Positions 59,733 to 64,000 of a DNA stretch of 64,000 bases are shown here, piece after piece. A program made the translations under genes and the position numbers. A model generated the notes under the pieces. That model was not told where the DNA came from. It made no database searches and worked only from the letters and a program-made list of their open reading frames with translations. Origin of the DNA: Fibrivirga algicola (GTDB lineage: Bacteria > Bacteroidota > Bacteroidia > Cytophagales > Spirosomataceae); contig NZ_WAEL01000007.1 of the NCBI RefSeq assembly GCF_011742925.1, forward strand, positions 186,001 through 250,000, given 5' to 3'. The number at the start of each line of letters is the position of its first letter. The stretch's first letter is position 1.

Positions 59733-60845
59733 ATGAAAAACTCACCCCCATCTATGGTAACGCTGCAACTGGATGGCAAGAAGGGCCGGCTGGTTCTGCT
59801 CGTTGCCATTGCCGGACTGGCACTGATGGCCTGTCGGTCGAGTCAGTCTGGTAGTGTGGCTGATCCGCAGCCAAACGCGGCCACTGTGCTGCGCAACGCA
59901 TTGCCGTTTCCGATCGGGGCCGCTATGAACCCCAACCTGTTAGCCACTAATGCAGCGTATCGGCAGGTCGCAGAGCGGGAGTTCAGTAGTGTCACGGCAG
60001 AGAACTACCTTAAAATGGGGAGTGTACACCCGGCACCTGACCGCTACGACTGGACGGGGAGCGATAAACTGGTGCTGTTTGCTGAGCAGAACAAGCAGCG
60101 AATGCACGGTCATACGGCGATTTGGCATCAGTCGCTACCGGCCTGGGTAACCAGCTTTCAGGGCGATTCGCTGGCCTGGGAAGCACTGTTTAAAAACCAC
60201 ATTCAGACAGTGGTCGGCCAGTACAAAGGGCGGATTAGGTCGTGGGACATTGTCAATGAAGCGTTCCTCGATGATGGCACGCTCCGTCCATCGATCTGGC
60301 TGATCAAACTGGGCCCCGATTATATAGCCCGGGCATTTACGTACGCTCGCGAAGCTGATTCGGCCGTGAAGCTTTTCTACAACGAATATGGCCACGAGTA
60401 CAGCGCAAAGAGGTTGGCCGCAACCGTAGCCCTGGCGGCTGATTTTAAAAAGCGCGGAATCCCGCTCGACGGGCTGGGGCTCCAGATGCACACCAACATT
60501 GGCCAGACAGACGCATCGATTCAGAATGCGCTGAAGGAAGTAGCCGCCACCGGCCTGCTCATTCACATCTCGGAACTGGATGTGCGGGTGAATCAGGCTA
60601 AGGTGGCCAACTACGTGCTGACCGACGCCGACGCGCTCAGGCAACGCCAGAAATACGCGGCCATCGTTCGGGCCTACCGGACACTCGTGCCCACCGCACA
60701 GCAGCACGGCATTACCACCTGGAACGTCGGTGATGCCGATAGCTGGATACCCAATTACTGTACCTGTTCCGATTACCCATTGCCCTTCGATAAGCAGTAT
60801 GCTAAAAAGACGGCATACGATGGGCTTATCGATGGATTACAATAA
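59733..60845 (+). CDS. GH10 endo-1,4-beta-xylanase lipoprotein
   Basis: The 370-residue protein has a lipoprotein signal (LVLLVAIAGLALMAC, Cys near 34; Met8 is an alternative start) and a GH10 (beta/alpha)8 barrel: NFSSVTAENYLKMGSVHP-like segment, MHGHTAIWHQSLPAWV, acid/base Glu176 in WDIVNEAF, FYNEYGHE, GLGLQMHTN, nucleophile Glu281 in HISELDVRV and TTWNVGDADSWIP. It cleaves internal beta-1,4 bonds of xylan at the cell surface or periplasm. It lies between the HTCS regulator and a SusC-like transporter, so it belongs to a xylan-type utilisation locus. Confidence 0.95.
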   Translation: MKNSPPSMVTLQLDGKKGRLVLLVAIAGLALMACRSSQSGSVADPQPNAATVLRNALPFPIGAAMNPNLLATNAAYRQVAEREFSSVTAENYLKMGSVHPAPDRYDWTGSDKLVLFAEQNKQRMHGHTAIWHQSLPAWVTSFQGDSLAWEALFKNHIQTVVGQYKGRIRSWDIVNEAFLDDGTLRPSIWLIKLGPDYIARAFTYAREADSAVKLFYNEYGHEYSAKRLAATVALAADFKKRGIPLDGLGLQMHTNIGQTDASIQNALKEVAATGLLIHISELDVRVNQAKVANYVLTDADALRQRQKYAAIVRAYRTLVPTAQQHGITTWNVGDADSWIPNYCTCSDYPLPFDKQYAKKTAYDGLIDGLQ

Positions 60846-60953
60846 GTCAACGTCAACCTGAATTCCTTTAACCAGTGCACTATGCGTAAACCGATTAAGT
60901 CAACTACCCAGCACCCAGTATACAAACGGCTAACCTGGAAACCATAACTCCTC

Positions 60954-63900
60954 ATGCGAAAACCTTTATTAACACATCTTTTGCTACCGGCAACATACGG
61001 TTGTATGGCGCTGCTGCTGATTGCCGGTACAGCAAGCGGGCAAACCGGGTCGGCAGGCGCGGCAAAAGCCCCGACGTCGGTCAATACCTACCGGTTTACT
61101 GGCCGGGTTCTTGACGAAAAAGGGGCAGGACTCCCCGGGGCTACGGTGGTTTTGAAGACCGATTCCCGGACCGGCACCACGTCAGATGCCGATGGTAAAT
61201 TTACCATCAACATGCCCACCGGCGGCGGAACGCTGGTGGTTTCTGCCATTGGGTATCTATCCAAAGAACTGGCTATCACGAGTGAAACGTCACTTGATGT
61301 AGCAATGGCACCCGACACCAAACTGCTGAACGAAGTCGTTGTGGTTGGGTATGGCACGCAGAAGAAAGAGAACCTGACGGGGGCCGTGGCTGCGATCACG
61401 ATCGATGATAAAATTGCCAGCCGGTCACTAGCCAATGTATCGTCGGGCTTGTCGGGTCTGATTCCAGGTTTATCGGTTCAGCAGTCAACAGGGCAGGCCG
61501 GGCGCAGTGGTGCGTCGCTGGTGATCCGGGGGTTAGGCACTGTCAACAACGCCGGGCCACTGATTGTGGTCGACGGGATTCCCGACGTGGATATCAACCG
61601 GATCGACATGAACGATGTGGCCAGCATCTCCGTCCTGAAAGATGCCGCCTCGGCCTCGGTCTATGGATCGCGTGCTGCCAATGGCGTTGTGCTGATCACG
61701 ACCAAGAACGGATCGCAAAACAAAAAGCCGGTAATCAGCTACTCAGGTACGTATGGCGTTTCTCAGCCGACTAATTTCTACAACTATTTCGACGACTACG
61801 CCCGTTCGCTGACCATGCACCTGCGTGCGTCTGGTGCAGGAGCTTCATCGACCACGTTCCGCTACGGCACCGTAGAAGACTGGCTCTCGAAGAGCATGGT
61901 CGACCCGATCAAATACCCAAGCACCAACTGGTGGGATGTGGTACTGCGCGATAAAGGGCGGATTCAGACCCATAATCTGTCGGCGGCCGGTGGTAACGAC
62001 CGGGCCAACTTCTACCTCTCAGCGGGGGTGTATGATGAACTCGGCCTGCTGATCAACCACGATTACAAACGTTACAACACCCGGTTCAATCTGGACTACA
62101 AGCTAAGCGATAACATCAAGGTCGGTATCCGGATGGACGGTCAGTGGTCGAAGCAGACCTATGCTAACTCGGAAGGGCTGATCACCTACAACGGTACGGG
62201 CGGGTATGATATCCGCTATGCCGTAGCGGGTATTCTGCCCCAAAACCCAACTACGGGGCAGTATGGCGGTGCCATGGCCTACGGTGAAGATGCCCTGGCT
62301 TACAACATGCTGGCGGCTATGAATATCAACCACAACGAGCGCGACCGGCAGGAGGTAAATGCTAATCTCTATGGCGAATGGACGCCGATTACGGGCCTTA
62401 CTGTCCGGGGCGACTACGGCTTACGGTATTACAACCAGTTTACAAAAAGCTATTCTGACCCAACAGACGTATTTAACTTCCAGACCAACCAGCTATCACG
62501 TACCGTTATTGCACCCAGTGCGGGTGTGAGCAACGCCGTTAACTCGGGTTACAAAACGCTGTTACAGGGCCGGGTTACGTATAACAAGACGTTGTTTGGC
62601 AATCACCAGCTGACATTGCTCGGTGCCTATACCGAAGAATACTGGTTCAACCGCAACCTGTCGGCCAGCCGTCTGGAGCGGATCAACCCACTGCTGAGTG
62701 AGATCGACGCCGCGCTGACAACTACGCAGACGGCCGGTGGTAACTCCGATGCAGAGGGGCTGCGTTCGGGTATCGGTCGGTTGAACTACGTGATCAACGA
62801 CAAGTACCTGTTTGAAGTAAACGCCCGTTATGACGGATCGAGTAAGTTTTTGCCCGGTTTCCAGTATGGTTTCTTCCCGTCGGCATCGGTGGGCTGGCGT
62901 TTCTCCGAAGAGCCGTTCTTCAAGCCGCTCAGCTCGGTCGTATCGTCGGCCAAAATCCGGGCGTCGATCGGTAAGCTGGGTAACAACTCGGGCGTTGGCC
63001 GCTACGAGCAGCGCGACATCTTCAACCTGACGAACTACATCCTGAACGGTAAGATCGTGAAGGGTTTCAGCTCGGCTAAGATCATCAACGAAGACTTTTC
63101 GTGGGAAGAAACAAACGTAACCAACGTTGGGCTTGACCTGGCCTTCTTCGGCGGTCGGTTAACGTCGGATATTGACTTCTACAACAAACTGACGTCGGGC
63201 ATGATTCGGCCGTCGTCGCTGTCGACGTTCCTGTCGGGCTACAATGCCCCTCGTGTCAACATCGGCCAGTTGCGTAACACGGGTCTTGAAGTAAATCTCA
63301 CCTACCGGGCCAAAGTGCGGGATGCCAACGTAGGTGCCACGCTGAACATGGCCTTCAATAAGAACAAACTCCTGCAGTGGAACGAGTTTCTGGGCAAGGG
63401 CTTCACGTACCTGAACATGCCATACCACTTTGCCTACAGCCGGGTGGCAACGGGCATCGCTCAAACGTGGGAAGATATCGCCAACGCACCGTATCAGGGG
63501 CAATATTTTTCGCCGGGGGATGTGCTCTACAAAGACATCAACGGCGATGGGCAGGTCAACGACGAAGACCGGGTAGCGCAGCCACAATTCAACCGGGATC
63601 AGCCGCTGGGTACGTATGGACTTAACCTGTTCGGCAACTGGCGCGGGTTCGATATGAGTGTGCTTTGGCAGGGGGCTACCGGCCGGAAAGACTACTGGCT
63701 GGAACCCTTCAACCAGGTTAACATTCCGTCGGCGCGTAATGCCTTCCAGGACTTTTTATGGAACGACACCTGGAGCCTGGACAACCGCTCGGCTTCATTG
63801 CCACGGCTGCTGACCGGTTCGGGCGGCAACAACCAGGCTGAGTCTACTTTCTGGTTAGATGATTTCAGCTACCTGCGCCTTAAAAACATTCAGGTGGGCT

Positions 63901-64000
63901 ACAATATTCCGCTCCGCTACCTGGGCAAGGTAGGTGCCAGTAAGCTACGGATTTACGGCACCGCCGAAAACCTGCTGACCTTCACCAAGTACCGGGGTGT
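60954..64000 (+). CDS. SusC/RagA-family TonB-linked outer-membrane protein (3' end beyond window)
   Basis: The reading frame is open from the ATG at 60954 to the window end, so at least 1015 residues are encoded and the stop lies outside. It has a signal peptide (to about residue 30, SGQ), a carboxypeptidase-regulatory-like domain (about 48-120; YRFTGRVLDEKGAGLPGATVVL), the SusC box LNEVVVVGYGTQKK, the plug (RGLGTVNNAGPLIVVDGIPD, SVLKDAASASVYGSRAANGVVLITTK) and barrel strands up to TAENLLTFTKYRG, which is normally near the C-terminus. With a SusD partner, probably just downstream, it imports oligosaccharides made by the adjacent GH10 enzyme. Confidence 0.95.
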   Translation, partial: MRKPLLTHLLLPATYGCMALLLIAGTASGQTGSAGAAKAPTSVNTYRFTGRVLDEKGAGLPGATVVLKTDSRTGTTSDADGKFTINMPTGGGTLVVSAIGYLSKELAITSETSLDVAMAPDTKLLNEVVVVGYGTQKKENLTGAVAAITIDDKIASRSLANVSSGLSGLIPGLSVQQSTGQAGRSGASLVIRGLGTVNNAGPLIVVDGIPDVDINRIDMNDVASISVLKDAASASVYGSRAANGVVLITTKNGSQNKKPVISYSGTYGVSQPTNFYNYFDDYARSLTMHLRASGAGASSTTFRYGTVEDWLSKSMVDPIKYPSTNWWDVVLRDKGRIQTHNLSAAGGNDRANFYLSAGVYDELGLLINHDYKRYNTRFNLDYKLSDNIKVGIRMDGQWSKQTYANSEGLITYNGTGGYDIRYAVAGILPQNPTTGQYGGAMAYGEDALAYNMLAAMNINHNERDRQEVNANLYGEWTPITGLTVRGDYGLRYYNQFTKSYSDPTDVFNFQTNQLSRTVIAPSAGVSNAVNSGYKTLLQGRVTYNKTLFGNHQLTLLGAYTEEYWFNRNLSASRLERINPLLSEIDAALTTTQTAGGNSDAEGLRSGIGRLNYVINDKYLFEVNARYDGSSKFLPGFQYGFFPSASVGWRFSEEPFFKPLSSVVSSAKIRASIGKLGNNSGVGRYEQRDIFNLTNYILNGKIVKGFSSAKIINEDFSWEETNVTNVGLDLAFFGGRLTSDIDFYNKLTSGMIRPSSLSTFLSGYNAPRVNIGQLRNTGLEVNLTYRAKVRDANVGATLNMAFNKNKLLQWNEFLGKGFTYLNMPYHFAYSRVATGIAQTWEDIANAPYQGQYFSPGDVLYKDINGDGQVNDEDRVAQPQFNRDQPLGTYGLNLFGNWRGFDMSVLWQGATGRKDYWLEPFNQVNIPSARNAFQDFLWNDTWSLDNRSASLPRLLTGSGGNNQAESTFWLDDFSYLRLKNIQVGYNIPLRYLGKVGASKLRIYGTAENLLTFTKYRG

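Noticed and set aside
1-64000. tRNA, rRNA, CRISPR array, insertion sequences or prophage
   Set aside because: I scanned gaps for T-loop motifs, regularly spaced repeats, transposase-like ORFs and phage structural genes and found none; the long inverted repeats are hairpins between single genes, not element ends.

Overview
The window looks like a chromosomal segment of a Bacteroidota bacterium, most likely Cytophagales and close to Spirosoma; the genus is inferred from overall gene style, not proven. Supporting signs are a SusC/RagA-type receptor, a hybrid two-component (HTCS) sensor, DUF4249 lipoproteins beside a TonB receptor, a type IX secretion (T9SS) sorting domain, a DUF1800/DUF1501 gene pair, the near absence of Shine-Dalgarno sequences, and several copies of the Bacteroidota -7 promoter box (TAnnTTTG). 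Most genes are moderately GC-rich; the segment at 9.3-11.5 kb is conspicuously AT-rich. I see no tRNA, rRNA, CRISPR array, insertion sequence or phage module.

About 2.1-20.1 kb is a complete Wzx/Wzy-type exopolysaccharide locus, all on the + strand. It encodes a YjbH-like outer-membrane protein, a Wza-like export lipoprotein, a Wzc-like tyrosine autokinase, an initiating sugar transferase, a flippase, an O-acetyltransferase, a Wzy-like polymerase, four glycosyltransferases, an AlgD-like nucleotide-sugar dehydrogenase, a heparinase II/III-family protein and a heparin-lyase-I-like polysaccharide lyase. The dehydrogenase plus two lyase-type enzymes suggest a uronic-acid-containing polymer whose locus carries its own trimming or release enzymes. 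Two secreted proteins of unknown role lie before it (0.2-2.0 kb) and a laminin-B-like lipoprotein lies after it.

About 21-50.8 kb is mixed housekeeping and envelope content: DUF1800/DUF1501 (the latter with Tat-like and T9SS signals), a BI-1 membrane protein, a Gre factor behind a very long leader hairpin, a short-chain dehydrogenase, a sugar dehydrogenase lipoprotein, esterase, DinB, TruC, three clustered DEAD-box helicases, a VOC protein, MsrA, a CoA-transferase, WrbA, a 17-residue-repeat surface protein, PAP2, a TonB receptor with duplicated DUF4249 partners, a GT9 glycosyltransferase, a sialidase-like protein and a gamma-glutamyltransferase.

About 50.9-64 kb is a carbohydrate-utilisation region: an acetylxylan-esterase-like hydrolase, a LacI-family repressor with two adjacent operator-like sites, a GH88/105 unsaturated uronyl hydrolase, a 1388-residue HTCS regulator, a GH10 xylanase lipoprotein and a SusC-like transporter cut by the window end. 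Together these suggest breakdown of (glucurono)xylan or a similar uronate-bearing glycan.

The least conventional signals lie between genes. There are very long, almost perfect RNA hairpins (25.0, 37.2, 41.4 and 54.9 kb), one directly in front of the gre gene and one fused to the next promoter. Several genes have a -7 box only 4-5 nt before the start codon, which predicts leaderless mRNAs. A 31-residue candidate membrane protein is encoded on the minus strand at 59.3 kb.
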